Assembly: GCF_016908465.1 (NCBI RefSeq) | Contig: NZ_JAFBDY010000001.1 | Coordinates: forward strand, 310,001-374,000 | Direction: 5' to 3' | Source: Lysinibacillus composti | Lineage (GTDB): Bacteria > Bacillota > Bacilli > Bacillales_A > Planococcaceae | Length of the DNA: 64,000 nt | In this document: positions 35,425 through 45,342 of the stretch, in pieces | How the letters are laid out: each line of letters opens with the position of its first letter | How positions within the stretch are numbered: the stretch's first letter is position 1 | Position numbers and translations under genes: made by a program | Notes under the pieces: generated by a model | Seen by the model: only the letters and a program-made list of their open reading frames with translations | What the model was told of the DNA's origin: nothing | The model's database searches: none

Positions 35425-35652
35425 CGAATAGGAATACATTCCACCACAGGGGAAATAGTAGGGAGTGTATTTCTAGTCTATATTATGGGGTTACGTCCAT
35501 TTGTTTCTTTAGGAACTCTAACAGAAGACAATATCATAGTTGAAGGGGTCAAAACTTTCCCACTTGTCTTTATTTTTATGTATCTTTTAGGAATTATGTT
35601 GTCAATCCTTTCACAACAAGTATTAAAAACAATTAGAGGAAGTAAAAACTAA
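35425..35652 (+). pseudogene. Possible C-terminal remnant of a membrane protein
   Basis: An open frame from a stop at 35422-35424 to TAA at 35650-35652 encodes about 75 residues with two hydrophobic segments (GSVFLVYIMG and PLVFIFMYLLGIMLSIL) and a basic tail. The only ATG (35485) has no ribosome site at proper distance, since AGGGAG is 17 bases away. It looks like the tail of a decayed two- or multi-pass protein. The rest of the 448-base gap to the MetE-like gene holds only the terminator. Confidence 0.35.
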
Positions 35653-35778
35653 AAATCGTAGTAAAAGTTGGGATTACTCTTCTTTTTCAAATATGTGATA
35701 TATTAATTTGTATAGTAGGTAAAAATAAGTTATACAAGAATACTATTCTTGGATTACTTTTAAAAGGGAGTAGAGTAG

Positions 35779-36879
35779 ATGACAAAAACAATTAAGGCAC
35801 CTTTTCGTTATGACCATGTAGGAAGTTTCTTACGACCACAAGTGTTAAAAGAAGCTCGTTCAAAATTTCAAAAGAACGAAATTACATATGCTGAATTGAA
35901 AAAAGTAGAAGACGAAGAAATTATTCGTTTAATTGAAAAACAAAAAGAAATCGGTGTTTTATCAATTACGGATGGTGAATTTCGTCGGAGCTGGTGGCAC
36001 TTTGATTTCTTAGGTGGACTTGAAGGGATGGAATACTATGAAAAAGATCATGGCTTAAATTTCCATAACTTAGAGACTCGTAAAGAAGGTATTCGGGTTG
36101 TTGGAAAAATTGACTTTGGCCATCATCCATTTTTAGATCATTTTAAATTTGTAAAAGAACATGCTGGCGAATCTACAGTAAAATTTACGATCCCAAGTCC
36201 CAATATGCTACATGCACGTGCTGATAAAAATACTGAAATTTATGCAACAGAAGAAGAACTAATTGAAGATACAATTATAGCTTATCAAAAGGGAATTCAA
36301 GCATTTTATGATTTAGGGTGCCGTTACCTACAATTAGATGATACGGCCTGGGCTAGTTTATTCTCTGATGAAACTCGTGCTAAACTTGTTTCTGAAGGTA
36401 AAGATCCTCAAAAATTCATGGATACATTACAGTATGTGATCAATGAGTCAATTAAAAATAAACCAGCAGATATGACTATAACAATGCACATTTGCCGAGG
36501 AAACTATAAATCAACTTTCCATTCTAGTGGTGGTTATGATTTTGCAGCAAAAGTTATTTTTGGTGGTCTTAATGTTGATGGTTTATTCTTAGAGTTTGAT
36601 GATGAACGCTCTGGTAGCTTCGAACCATTGAAATATGTAAATCGTCCAGATTTAAAGGTAGTACTTGGTTTAGTTACTTCTAAATTTGGAAAGTTAGAGG
36701 ATAAAGAATCAATTAAAACACGTATTCACGAAGCTGCACAGTATGTATCGCTGGATCAACTTTGCTTAAGTCCACAATGTGGTTTCTCTTCTACTGAAGA
36801 TGGTAATATTCTAGAGGAAGACAACCAGTGGCAAAAACTATCTCTAATTAAAGAGATTGCAGAAGAGGTTTGGGAATAA
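35779..36879 (+). CDS. Cobalamin-independent methionine synthase family protein (YxjG/YxjH type)
   Basis: A 366-residue protein matching the C-terminal catalytic barrel of MetE, in the short YxjG/YxjH form. The zinc ligands are visible: His and Cys in MHICRGN, Glu in FLEFDDE and Cys in LSPQCGFSS. It probably methylates homocysteine or a related thiol. YxjG/YxjH in B. subtilis are under a SAM riboswitch; I saw no S-box in the 126 bases upstream. ATG follows AAAGGGAG. Confidence 0.88.
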   Translation: MTKTIKAPFRYDHVGSFLRPQVLKEARSKFQKNEITYAELKKVEDEEIIRLIEKQKEIGVLSITDGEFRRSWWHFDFLGGLEGMEYYEKDHGLNFHNLETRKEGIRVVGKIDFGHHPFLDHFKFVKEHAGESTVKFTIPSPNMLHARADKNTEIYATEEELIEDTIIAYQKGIQAFYDLGCRYLQLDDTAWASLFSDETRAKLVSEGKDPQKFMDTLQYVINESIKNKPADMTITMHICRGNYKSTFHSSGGYDFAAKVIFGGLNVDGLFLEFDDERSGSFEPLKYVNRPDLKVVLGLVTSKFGKLEDKESIKTRIHEAAQYVSLDQLCLSPQCGFSSTEDGNILEEDNQWQKLSLIKEIAEEVWE

Positions 36880-36932
36880 TTTAACTTAACCTACTCCAAT
36901 TTGATGAAAAATGAGTCTAATCATTAGGTTTA

Positions 36933-37184
36933 ATGAAAAGAACTGATTTTTACTGGGAGTTATTCAAGGATGCTGTGTTAGGTGCACAAATTCTAAAGCG
37001 AAAACATGGCAAGGATACACTTAATTTTGTTGCACGAGATTTAGAAGGTTTTTCAGATGGTATCCTTAAAAATAAGGAAACAAACATTGTTAATGGGGAT
37101 GAAAAAACATATAAACAAGTTGCAATTCGCTTAGATAATCCACAAAAGTTTAAACAATATTTAGAACAAAAAAACCTATTATAA
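36933..37184 (+). CDS. Small protein of unknown function
   Basis: An 83-residue protein, basic and probably helical at the N-terminus (FYWELFKDAVLGAQILKRKHG) with a mixed C-terminal half. No membrane segment, no family recognised. The ribosome site before ATG 36933 is weak (only TTAGG), so translation is less certain. It lies 53 bases after the MetE-like gene on the same strand and could be co-transcribed. Confidence 0.5.
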   Translation: MKRTDFYWELFKDAVLGAQILKRKHGKDTLNFVARDLEGFSDGILKNKETNIVNGDEKTYKQVAIRLDNPQKFKQYLEQKNLL

Positions 37185-37320
37185 CAATTATGACAGGGGG
37201 GACAATAAAACACAGTCTCCTCTTTTAATTTAAGTGTTAGAATACTGTAGTAAAAATGGTTCTATCTTGTCCATTTTTGATTACACTGTTATAAAAAGGT
37301 TTTTATTGAGGTGGGATGTT

Positions 37321-38583
37321 GTGGTTAAAAAATGGGGAATAGCGGTCCTGTTATTATTCGGTTTATATGCATTAGCAATGTATTTTTACATTTTTTATGG
37401 AAATGACGGTGGAATACCAGCTGCATTACAAGGAACTGTAGCAGATCCAGCAACGTTCATGACAAAAAAAGAACTGCTATTAAGTGAAGATTATGCGAAA
37501 ATTAGGAACTTCTTATTTTTTGTAGCGACACCTTTCGAATGGCTAATGTATTTCTTTGTTCTCATTTCAGGCGCATCTTTACTAATTGAAAAATGGTCAG
37601 ATTTCGATATGAAATGGAAGGTTGTAAAAAATGCTATCTATTTATTTTTACTTTTGATTCTAACTTTCGTGGTGTTTTTCCCATTAGATTATTATCGATA
37701 CAATTTAAGTAAAAGTTATGGAATCAGTACACAATCATTTTCATCTTGGATGAGGGATAACGTAATAGACTTTTGGGTGAACTTTGTCATTACGGTATTA
37801 GTTGTAACGGTTTTATACTGGCTAATTAATAAGAGTCCTAAGAAGTGGTGGATTCCAGCATGGTTATTAACAATACCGTTCTCAATATTCATCATGTTTA
37901 TCCAACCTGTTGTCATCGATCCGTTATATAATGAGTTTTATCCACTAACAAATAAAGAATTAGAAACTAAAATTCTAGAACTTGCAGAGCAAGCCAATAT
38001 TCCATCAGATCATGTCTATGAAGTAAATATGGCCGAAAAAACAAATGCTCTAAATGCCTATGTGACGGGAGTCGGAAGTAATTCGAGGATTGTCTTATGG
38101 GATACGACATTAAACCGATTAAACGAAGAAGAAATACTATATATTATGGGTCATGAAATGGGGCATTATGTTGAAAAGCACATTTATATAGGGATAGCTG
38201 GATATGTTCTGATGATGTTGGTAGGACTTTGGTTAATTTCAAAAATGATGCCTTGGATTATTAATAGGTTTGGGCATGTCCTAAAAATTAAGGATGTAAA
38301 AAGCATTCATTCTTTACCACTGATCTTACTTTTATCGTCAATATTATTATTTTTATCAAGTCCTATTTCAAATTTCGTTTCTAGATATCAGGAACAAAGA
38401 GCAGACGAATTCGCAATGGAATTAGTACAAGACCCAGAAGCAGCAGTTAGCGGTTTCCAAAAGTTAACGAAAGCAGGGTTAAGTGAGGTAAATCCACCAA
38501 CGCTTGTAAAATGGTTTAGATATACACATCCACCGATGCTTGAGCGTATTAATAATGTAGCTGAGTATATGGAAGAAAAATAA
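37321..38583 (+). CDS. Ste24-type M48 membrane zinc endopeptidase
   Basis: A 420-residue integral membrane metalloprotease of the CAAX-protease-1/Ste24 family. Seven or so membrane segments are visible. The zinc motif HEMGH starts at His278, and the third ligand is the glutamate in RADEFA, about 85 residues later. Length and the NAYVTGVGSNSRIVLWDTTL strand before the active site match the family. GTG at 37321 follows GAGGTGG at 5 bases; the longer frame from 37234 lacks a ribosome site. The likely role is membrane protein quality control. Confidence 0.88.
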   Translation: MVKKWGIAVLLLFGLYALAMYFYIFYGNDGGIPAALQGTVADPATFMTKKELLLSEDYAKIRNFLFFVATPFEWLMYFFVLISGASLLIEKWSDFDMKWKVVKNAIYLFLLLILTFVVFFPLDYYRYNLSKSYGISTQSFSSWMRDNVIDFWVNFVITVLVVTVLYWLINKSPKKWWIPAWLLTIPFSIFIMFIQPVVIDPLYNEFYPLTNKELETKILELAEQANIPSDHVYEVNMAEKTNALNAYVTGVGSNSRIVLWDTTLNRLNEEEILYIMGHEMGHYVEKHIYIGIAGYVLMMLVGLWLISKMMPWIINRFGHVLKIKDVKSIHSLPLILLLSSILLFLSSPISNFVSRYQEQRADEFAMELVQDPEAAVSGFQKLTKAGLSEVNPPTLVKWFRYTHPPMLERINNVAEYMEEK

Positions 38584-38585
38584 AA

Positions 38586-38622
38586 AAGGGGTGTCTCTAT
38601 TAATTGAGGCACCTCTTTATTA
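38586..38622 (+). terminator. Rho-independent terminator
   Basis: AGGGGTGTCTC pairs imperfectly with GAGGCACCTCT around TATTAATT, followed by TTTATT. It closes the peptidase gene. Confidence 0.7.
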
Positions 38623-38649
38623 CGTAATTTACCATTAAGTTAAAAAATA

Positions 38650-38974
38650 CCTGCTAATAAAATTTCTGCTTACTATAGTATTGTGGCCTTTTTATGTAGT
38701 ATTGCATCGAATGCGGAGTTTCTGGTAAGTTTAATATTACTGTTTGGAATTAATGTATTTGTGAAAAGCTAACATGCTAACTAAAAAATATCAAATTTTT
38801 ACTTTGGACATGGAACTGAATGTGAACTCTTACGCTAGAGAATATGGTTGTGTCTTCTGAAGGGACATTAACAATCAACATAATTTGATAGTTGAAAGAA
38901 TAGGAACCTTTTACGCTTTTTACCGTTACAGAACATGTAGTTTCCTTGCCTTTGTCTATGTTCTTTTTTATTAA
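38650..38974. pseudogene. Two short decayed reading frames in a 468-base gap
   Basis: Plus strand, about 38650-38772: a frame without a start codon encodes a hydrophobic tail (YYSIVAFLCSIASNAEFL, then LILLFGINVFVKS) like the end of a membrane protein. Minus strand, 38777-38974: a 65-codon frame, also without a normal start, encodes a beta-rich stretch (CSVTVKSVKGSYSFNYQIML and VHIQFHVQSK). Both read like coding sequence but lack ribosome sites, so I take them as remnants. The rest of the gap before pbpA shows nothing else. Confidence 0.35.
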
Positions 38975-39051
38975 CTAAGGAAATGATATACTAGAATGCA
39001 TGTGTTTCATTATATAGTTCAAAATAAGTTTAATTAGAAAGGGGGATTACA

Positions 39052-41262
39052 GTGAGAAATAAGCAAAAATTGAATCGTGCATCTAGTGTGAAAGCAAAGT
39101 ATCGAGCAAGCTTATCTTTTCGTATGAACGTCCTTTTCTTTTCAATCTTTATACTATTTTCTGCATTAATATTCCGACTAGGATATTTGCAAATTGTAAA
39201 TGGGGAAAATTATGTACGAGCATTAGAACGCACGGAAGAAGTTGCAGTTAATACGAGTGTACCAAGAGGTAGAATTTATGATCGCTATGGTCGTGTGTTA
39301 GTTGATAATGAGCCCGAGAATGCCATTACATATACAAAGATGCAATCAACAACAACCGAAGAAATGCTCGATATTGCGGAACAATTGGCGATGTTAATAG
39401 AGCAGCCAACTAAACGGGTCACATATCGTGATAAACTAGATTTTTGGATCTTAAAAAATAAAGAAGCTGCATACGATAAAGTTTCGGAAAAAGAAGAAAC
39501 CAACTTACGAGCAACGATTGAAGATGAAAAAGAAGTTCAAAAAGAAATTGATCGCTTGGTGAGAGAACGAATTACAGAAGAGGAGTTAGCTGAATTAACT
39601 AATTTCGATTTAGAAGTTTTGGCAATATACCGTGAAATGGTATCAGGCTATAGTTTGTCACCGCAAATTATTAAAAGTGAGGATGTAACGGCTGCTGAAT
39701 TTGCACGTGTTTCTGAGCGGTTATCCGATTTGCCAGGAGTCAATACTACGACAGACTGGAAGCGTGTAAAATTATCGTCCCTTTCTATTTTAGGTAGAAC
39801 AACTGTCCCTAGTAAAGGGATTCCAAAATCAAAGCTTGATTTTTATTTAGCACGTGACTATTCAAGGAATGATCGAGTAGGGGAAAGTTATTTTGAAGCT
39901 CAATATGAAGAGCTATTACAGGGACAAAAATCAGTAGTAAAAAATATTACGAATAGACAAGGTGCAGTTGTTGATACCGTAACAACTTATGAAGGTGAAC
40001 CTGGGAAAGATTTAGTTACAACAATCGATACTGAACTACAAGCTGAAGCTGAAAGAATCGTTGAAGAAAAATTACTCGAGCTTAAGAATGAGTATGGCAG
40101 TTCAAAACTCTTGGATCGTGCCTTCTATGTCATGATGAATCCAAGAACAGGAGAATTGCTAGCGGTTGTGGGGAAAAAGATTGAGAAAGATCCTGAGACA
40201 GGTAAACAATATGTTGTTGATTATTCATATGGAACATTTACTACAGCATATGAAGTAGGGTCAACAATTAAAGCTGCAACATTGTTAATGGGTTACTCTC
40301 AAGGAGTCATTCAGCCAGGAACTACTTTAATTGACCAGCCTATTAAACTTGCAGGTACAGACGCAAAAAGTTCTATATTTAACCGAAGTGGTGCAATTCC
40401 GATGAATGATGTCACAGCACTCGAACGTTCATCGAACTCATATATGTTCCAAGTGGCTATGATGCTTGGTGGTTCGAGATATCAATACAATATGGGGCTA
40501 AAGTTAAAAGATGATACGCTCCAAAGAATGCGCAATGGATATGCACAGTTTGGACTTGGTGTTAATACTGGTATAGATTTGCCTAGTGAATTCTCAGGTT
40601 ACCAAGGGATTCTTGATAACCCTGGTAAAATATTGAACTTTGCTATAGGACAATTCGATACGTATACTCCGATGCAACTTGCTCAATATATTTCAACAAT
40701 TGCAAACAATGGATATCGTGTTCAACCTAGACTATTAAAAGAAATTCGAAAACCTTCTGAAGATGGTGAAACTTTAGGTCCAGTTGTGGAAGAAGTAACG
40801 CCAAAGATTTTGAATCGAATTTCTAATAGTCAAGATGAAATTGATCAAGTGAAAAAAGGACTTCGTCAAGTTTATATTGGAAACCAGGGTTCTGCTCGTA
40901 CACAATTTGGAAATGCTCCATACACTGCAGCGGGTAAAACAGGTACTGCGGAAGTGGTTTATTACGGTCCGCTTCGTGAGGAGTATGGAACTACTACAAT
41001 CAATTTAACTCATGTTGGGTTTGCTCCTTTTGAAAATCCAGAGGTTGCATACGCTGTATTTATTCCATGGGTAACAACAAACTATGATATTTATCAACCG
41101 CAAAATAATGAAATTGCGCGTGAAATATTGGATGTTTATTTTAAATTAAAAAAGAAATATGCTGAAAACGGAGTATCCGAAAGCTCGGTGGAACAAAAGA
41201 TCCTTCCACCAACAACAGATGAGAAAATTGATGAAAATACGGTTGAACAAACAGTAAAATAA
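39052..41262 (+). CDS. pbpA: Class B penicillin-binding protein 2 (transpeptidase PbpA type)
   Basis: A 736-residue monofunctional peptidoglycan transpeptidase. One N-terminal membrane anchor (about residues 24-44) is followed by the dimerisation domain (NTSVPRGRIYDRYGRVLVDN) and the transpeptidase domain with SxxK at Ser404 (STIK), SxN at 460-462 (SSN) and KTGTAE at Lys629. GTG follows AAAGGGGG. B. subtilis pbpA (yqgF), an elongation PBP, lies directly before pst as here. A Glu-rich insert near residues 140-190 and a Glu/Thr-rich tail are divergent parts. Confidence 0.93.
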   Translation: MRNKQKLNRASSVKAKYRASLSFRMNVLFFSIFILFSALIFRLGYLQIVNGENYVRALERTEEVAVNTSVPRGRIYDRYGRVLVDNEPENAITYTKMQSTTTEEMLDIAEQLAMLIEQPTKRVTYRDKLDFWILKNKEAAYDKVSEKEETNLRATIEDEKEVQKEIDRLVRERITEEELAELTNFDLEVLAIYREMVSGYSLSPQIIKSEDVTAAEFARVSERLSDLPGVNTTTDWKRVKLSSLSILGRTTVPSKGIPKSKLDFYLARDYSRNDRVGESYFEAQYEELLQGQKSVVKNITNRQGAVVDTVTTYEGEPGKDLVTTIDTELQAEAERIVEEKLLELKNEYGSSKLLDRAFYVMMNPRTGELLAVVGKKIEKDPETGKQYVVDYSYGTFTTAYEVGSTIKAATLLMGYSQGVIQPGTTLIDQPIKLAGTDAKSSIFNRSGAIPMNDVTALERSSNSYMFQVAMMLGGSRYQYNMGLKLKDDTLQRMRNGYAQFGLGVNTGIDLPSEFSGYQGILDNPGKILNFAIGQFDTYTPMQLAQYISTIANNGYRVQPRLLKEIRKPSEDGETLGPVVEEVTPKILNRISNSQDEIDQVKKGLRQVYIGNQGSARTQFGNAPYTAAGKTGTAEVVYYGPLREEYGTTTINLTHVGFAPFENPEVAYAVFIPWVTTNYDIYQPQNNEIAREILDVYFKLKKKYAENGVSESSVEQKILPPTTDEKIDENTVEQTVK

Positions 41263-41264
41263 TA

Positions 41265-41312
41265 AAAAAGACTCAATAGATTGCAATTGCATACTATTGG
41301 GTCTTTTTCTAT
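41265..41312 (+). terminator. Rho-independent terminator after pbpA
   Basis: AAAAAGACTCAATAG pairs with CTATTGGGTCTTTTT (one T-G) around a 14-base loop. Confidence 0.88.
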
Positions 41313-41469
41313 TTATTGATTGTAGGTATTAATAATTCTATTGTTTACGCTTTAAGGGAAAATTTAAGTATGGGAAATAGGTTATTAAAAATTAATTCTA
41401 GCATTTATATAGTTTTGCTTAATGTTCAAAATTAAAGTATTAACGAATAATTGAAAATTTATTCTACTT

Positions 41470-41519
41470 TTCGACATTGATTTACAATCTCTTTACAATT
41501 CGTTTATATAACATCAACA
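41470..41519 (+). promoter_or_regulatory. Pho box upstream of pstS (five 6-bp repeats at 11-bp pitch)
   Basis: TTCGAC (41470), TTTACA (41481), TTTACA (41492), TTTATA (41503) and TCAACA (41514) occur at exact 11-base spacing, the PhoP tandem-repeat arrangement (TTAACA-like, 5-base gaps). A TATAGT at 41529-41534 gives a -10 at the expected distance, so the array covers the -35 region as in PhoP-activated genes. Confidence 0.85.
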
Positions 41520-41582
41520 ATACACCTTTATAGTGAAACCTGTAAGACAAACTTACTATGAAATTGATGGAGGAAATAAGAG

Positions 41583-42554
41583 ATGAAAAAGTGGAAGTAC
41601 TTAACAATGACAGCCGCGTTAGGCTCAGCATTATTATTAGGAGCTTGTGGTTCTAACACAGCTGAAGAAGAACCTGCAACTAATGAACAAACTACTGGTG
41701 AAACTGCAGATCAAGGTGATGCGCAATTAACAGGGACAGTATCTGGTGACGGTTCATCAACAGTTGCCCCAATTACAGAAGCAATAGTAGAAGAATACAG
41801 CGGAGTACAACCTGACGTTAAAGTATCGGTAGGGGTTTCAGGTACAGGCGGTGGTTTTGAAAAATTCATCGCAGGTGAAACTGATTTCTCAAACGCATCA
41901 CGTCCAATTAAAGATGAAGAAAAAGCTGCTTTAGAAGAAGCTGGTATTGAATATACAGAATTCAAAATTGCAAATGATGGTTTAACAGTTGTTATTAACC
42001 CAGAAAACAATTGGGCTCAAGATTTAACAGTTGATCAATTAAAAGCACTTTGGATTGAAGATGGCACAACTAAAAAATGGTCTGATATTGACCCATCTTG
42101 GCCTGCAGAAGAAATCGTATTCTACTCACCAGGTACTGACTCAGGTACTTATGATTATTTTGATGAAGTAATTCTAGATGGAGCTGACTTAGTCAAAAAC
42201 GCTACTTTATCTGAAGATGATAACGTATTAGTACAAGGTGTTGCTGGAGATAAAAATGCAATCGGATTCTTCGGTTTTGCTTACTATCTAGAAAACACAG
42301 ACAAATTACAAGCTGTATCAGTTAATGGAGTGGAACCGAATAACGAAACAATTGAATCTGGAGAATACACACCACTTTCACGTCCATTATTCGTATATGC
42401 AAAAAATGATGCAGTAAAAGAAAACGAAGCTTTCTATGATTTCATGAAATATACATTAGAAAACGCTGGTGCAATGGCTGAAGCTGTTGGTTATGTTAAA
42501 TTACAAGATGTTGATTATGAAACAGGTTTATCAACTTTAGAAGGCTTAAAATAA
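41583..42554 (+). CDS. pstS: Phosphate-binding lipoprotein PstS
   Basis: A 323-residue ABC phosphate receptor. The lipoprotein signal has LLLGAC with Cys22 as the lipidated residue, followed by an acidic/Thr-rich linker (25-48). The phosphate-binding loops DGSSTVAPI, SGTGGGFEKF, NASRPI and PGTDSGTYDYF are all present. ATG follows TGGAGG. It opens the pstSCAB-phoU operon behind a Pho box, so strong induction under phosphate limitation is expected. Confidence 0.96.
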   Translation: MKKWKYLTMTAALGSALLLGACGSNTAEEEPATNEQTTGETADQGDAQLTGTVSGDGSSTVAPITEAIVEEYSGVQPDVKVSVGVSGTGGGFEKFIAGETDFSNASRPIKDEEKAALEEAGIEYTEFKIANDGLTVVINPENNWAQDLTVDQLKALWIEDGTTKKWSDIDPSWPAEEIVFYSPGTDSGTYDYFDEVILDGADLVKNATLSEDDNVLVQGVAGDKNAIGFFGFAYYLENTDKLQAVSVNGVEPNNETIESGEYTPLSRPLFVYAKNDAVKENEAFYDFMKYTLENAGAMAEAVGYVKLQDVDYETGLSTLEGLK

Positions 42555-42632
42555 TTTTACTAGATTTTTATAATGTGTGGGTAAAACCTAGCCCACACAT
42601 TTTCTCACGTATATTGAAGGGAGATTTACATT

Positions 42633-43580
42633 ATGGCTTCTCAAGGATTAGGGAAAGAGCAATCAGTTCAAGATTTGATTGCGAAGTCTCGAAACAAGCA
42701 AGGTAAAAAAGTTCTTGAAAAAGTGATGCCATTACTATTGTTATTTACTGCCGTTGTATCTGTATTAACAACTTTTGGGATCCTTTTTACACTTGTATTC
42801 GAGACCTTTGAATTTTTTCAGAGAGTATCAATTACAGATTACTTATTCGGAACAGAATGGTTTCCATTCTCAGGAAATAATCCTACATTCGGTGTACTAC
42901 CATTAATTTTAGGTACTTTAAAAGTTACAGTCATCGCAATAATCGTAGCTGTACCATTAGGTATAGCAGCTGCAATTTATTTAAGTGAATATGCATCAGA
43001 TAAAGCACGCCGTGTAATTAAACCTATATTAGAGGTGTTAGCAGGTGTTCCTACAATTGTTTATGGTTTCTTCGCTCTAACATTTGTTACACCAATTCTG
43101 CAACAATTGATACCGTCACTGAAAATATTCAACGCACTTAGCCCAGGTATTGTAGTAGGGATTATGATTATCCCAATGATCGCATCGTTATCTGAAGATG
43201 CAATGAGCTCTGTTCCAAATTCTATACGTGAAGCTGCTCTTGGATTAGGAGCAACAAAACTTGAAGTAGCATTAAAAGTAGTTCTTCCAGCTGCAATTTC
43301 GGGTATTATTTCATCTATTGTTTTAGCGATATCACGTGCAATTGGTGAGACTATGATTGTATCCCTTGCAGGTGGTGCAACGCCAACGTTTAATTTAGAT
43401 GTAACAGGTTCTATCCAAACCATGACAGCGTATATCGTTCAAGTTTCATCTGGTGATGCTGGTTATGGTACAACAATTTACTACTCAATTTATGCTGTTG
43501 GGTTCACACTATTTATATTCACATTAATTATGAACCTATTAGCACACTATATTTCAAAACGTTTCAGAGAGGAGTATTAA
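42633..43580 (+). CDS. pstC: Phosphate ABC transporter permease PstC
   Basis: A 315-residue permease with six membrane segments. A cytoplasmic N-terminal tail of about 30 residues precedes TM1. The EAA loop is EAALGLGATKLEVALKVVLPAA. The sequence AGVPTIVYGFFAL before TM4 is typical of PstC/PstA. ATG follows GAAGGGAG. It precedes pstA by 2 bases. Confidence 0.94.
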   Translation: MASQGLGKEQSVQDLIAKSRNKQGKKVLEKVMPLLLLFTAVVSVLTTFGILFTLVFETFEFFQRVSITDYLFGTEWFPFSGNNPTFGVLPLILGTLKVTVIAIIVAVPLGIAAAIYLSEYASDKARRVIKPILEVLAGVPTIVYGFFALTFVTPILQQLIPSLKIFNALSPGIVVGIMIIPMIASLSEDAMSSVPNSIREAALGLGATKLEVALKVVLPAAISGIISSIVLAISRAIGETMIVSLAGGATPTFNLDVTGSIQTMTAYIVQVSSGDAGYGTTIYYSIYAVGFTLFIFTLIMNLLAHYISKRFREEY

Positions 43581-43582
43581 CG

Positions 43583-44461
43583 ATGAAGTACATTGATGAA
43601 ACTGTTGTTATGAAGCGTATGAAGTCTCGTTTAAAGTTCAACAAACTTTGGAAATCGTTATTCCTAATCGCTACACTTTTTGCATTGCTTTGTTTAGTTG
43701 TTTTATTGGTGCGAATCGTTTCACAAGGCTCCGGATATTTAAATATAGATTTCTTAACAAATTTTGCATCACGCTTCCCTGAAAAAGCAGGTATTAAAGC
43801 TGCTTTAATCGGTTCACTTTGGTTAATGGCAGTTGTTGCACCTGTATCCATTATATTAGGTGTAGGTACAGCAATTTATTTAGAGGAGTATGCAAAACAG
43901 AACAAATTTAATGATTTTATTCGTACGAATATTTCTAACCTTGCAGGTGTACCATCAATTGTATTTGGTTTACTTGGGTTAACAATTTTTGTTCGAATGT
44001 TAGGATTAGGGAAAAGTGTCTTGGCTGCAGGTTTTACAATGAGTTTATTAATTCTACCTGTAATTATCGTTGCAGCACAAGAAGCCATTCGTGCGGTACC
44101 AAATGAACAACGTGAAGCTTCTTATGGAATGGGAGCAACTAAATGGCAAACAATTACGCGTGTGGTTTTACCAGCTGCAATCCCAGGTATTTTAACAGGT
44201 AGTATTTTAGCGTTATCCCGTGCAATCGGAGAGACAGCACCGTTAGTTGTTATTGGTATTCCGGTTATTCTACAATTCTTACCAGAAGGATTACTAAGTG
44301 AATTTACCGCATTACCAATGCAAATATATGATTGGGCAAAACGTCCTCAAGAAGAATTTTTATATGTTTCTTCAGCCGGAATTATTGTTTTAATGATATT
44401 GCTTGTGGTAATGAATTCAATTGCAATCTTTATTCGCAATAAATTTCAAAAACGATATTAA
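43583..44461 (+). CDS. pstA: Phosphate ABC transporter permease PstA
   Basis: A 292-residue permease, paralogous to PstC, with six membrane segments, the EASYGMGATKWQTITRVVLPAA EAA loop, and LAGVPSIVFGLLGL. ATG follows AGAGAGGAG inside the end of pstC. PstA and PstC form the heterodimeric channel that PstB energises. Confidence 0.94.
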   Translation: MKYIDETVVMKRMKSRLKFNKLWKSLFLIATLFALLCLVVLLVRIVSQGSGYLNIDFLTNFASRFPEKAGIKAALIGSLWLMAVVAPVSIILGVGTAIYLEEYAKQNKFNDFIRTNISNLAGVPSIVFGLLGLTIFVRMLGLGKSVLAAGFTMSLLILPVIIVAAQEAIRAVPNEQREASYGMGATKWQTITRVVLPAAIPGILTGSILALSRAIGETAPLVVIGIPVILQFLPEGLLSEFTALPMQIYDWAKRPQEEFLYVSSAGIIVLMILLVVMNSIAIFIRNKFQKRY

Positions 44462-44475
44462 AGGAAGTGTAAAGG

Positions 44476-45327
44476 TTGGTACAAACAATGATTAAAAATG
44501 ATACTGAAAAGTTAACTTTAAAGTCGTCTGAAAATGTAGGTGAAGAAACATCTACAAAGATTATCACAACGAAAGATACTGTATTCCAATCAAAGAATTT
44601 CGATCTTTGGTATGGAGATCATCATGCATTAAAAGATATTAATTTAGACATCAAAGAAAATGAAGTTACTGCTATTATCGGACCATCTGGATGTGGGAAA
44701 TCCACATATATTAAAGCTCTAAATCGAATGGTTGAGCTTGTTCCTATCGTAAAAACAAATGGTGAAATTAGTTACCGTGGACGTAATATTTTTGAAGGTA
44801 ATTATGAAGTTGAAGAACTACGTACAAAAGTGGGGATGGTCTTCCAAAAACCTAATCCATTTCCTAAATCAATTTATGATAATATTGCATATGGACCAAG
44901 AATCCATGGAATTAAAAATAAAAGAGTTCTAGATGAAATCGTAGAAAAATCATTGCGCGGTGCTGCGATTTGGGATGAAGTAAAAGATCGTCTGAACCAA
45001 AATGCATATGGATTATCCGGTGGTCAACAACAACGTATTTGTATTGCTCGTTGTCTTGCAATTGAGCCAGATGTTATTTTAATGGATGAGCCAACATCTG
45101 CACTTGACCCAATTTCGACTTTAAAAGTAGAAGAACTTGTTCAAGAAATAAAACATAAATATTCCATTATTATCGTTACACACAATATGCAACAAGCAGC
45201 TCGTATTTCTGACAAAACAGCATTCTTCTTAAATGGTGAAGTAGTTGAATTTGATCATACTGATAAAATATTCTCGACTCCAACAGATCAAAGAACAGAG
45301 GATTATATTTCAGGTCGATTCGGTTAA
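44476..45327 (+). CDS. pstB: Phosphate ABC transporter ATP-binding protein PstB
   Basis: A 283-residue ABC ATPase. Walker A is GPSGCGKST, the signature [16 protein letters not shown], Walker [14 protein letters not shown] and the switch [19 protein letters not shown] marks the PstB N-terminus. About 38 extra N-terminal residues precede the domain. TTG at 44476 has AAAGGAAG in place; ATG at 44488 is an alternative. B. subtilis has two pstB genes, here only one. Confidence 0.94.
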   Translation: MVQTMIKNDTEKLTLKSSENVGEETSTKIITTKDTVFQSKNFDLWYGDHHALKDINLDIKENEVTAIIGPSGCGKSTYIKALNRMVELVPIVKTNGEISYRGRNIFEGNYEVEELRTKVGMVFQKPNPFPKSIYDNIAYGPRIHGIKNKRVLDEIVEKSLRGAAIWDEVKDRLNQNAYGLSGGQQQRICIARCLAIEPDVILMDEPTSALDPISTLKVEELVQEIKHKYSIIIVTHNMQQAARISDKTAFFLNGEVVEFDHTDKIFSTPTDQRTEDYISGRFG

Positions 45328-45342
45328 GGAGGAAGGAAGGAC

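Noticed and set aside
43061-43423. Long minus-strand frame across pstC (120 codons)
   Set aside because: Antisense of a well-conserved permease; no ribosome site and no similarity that I can recognise.
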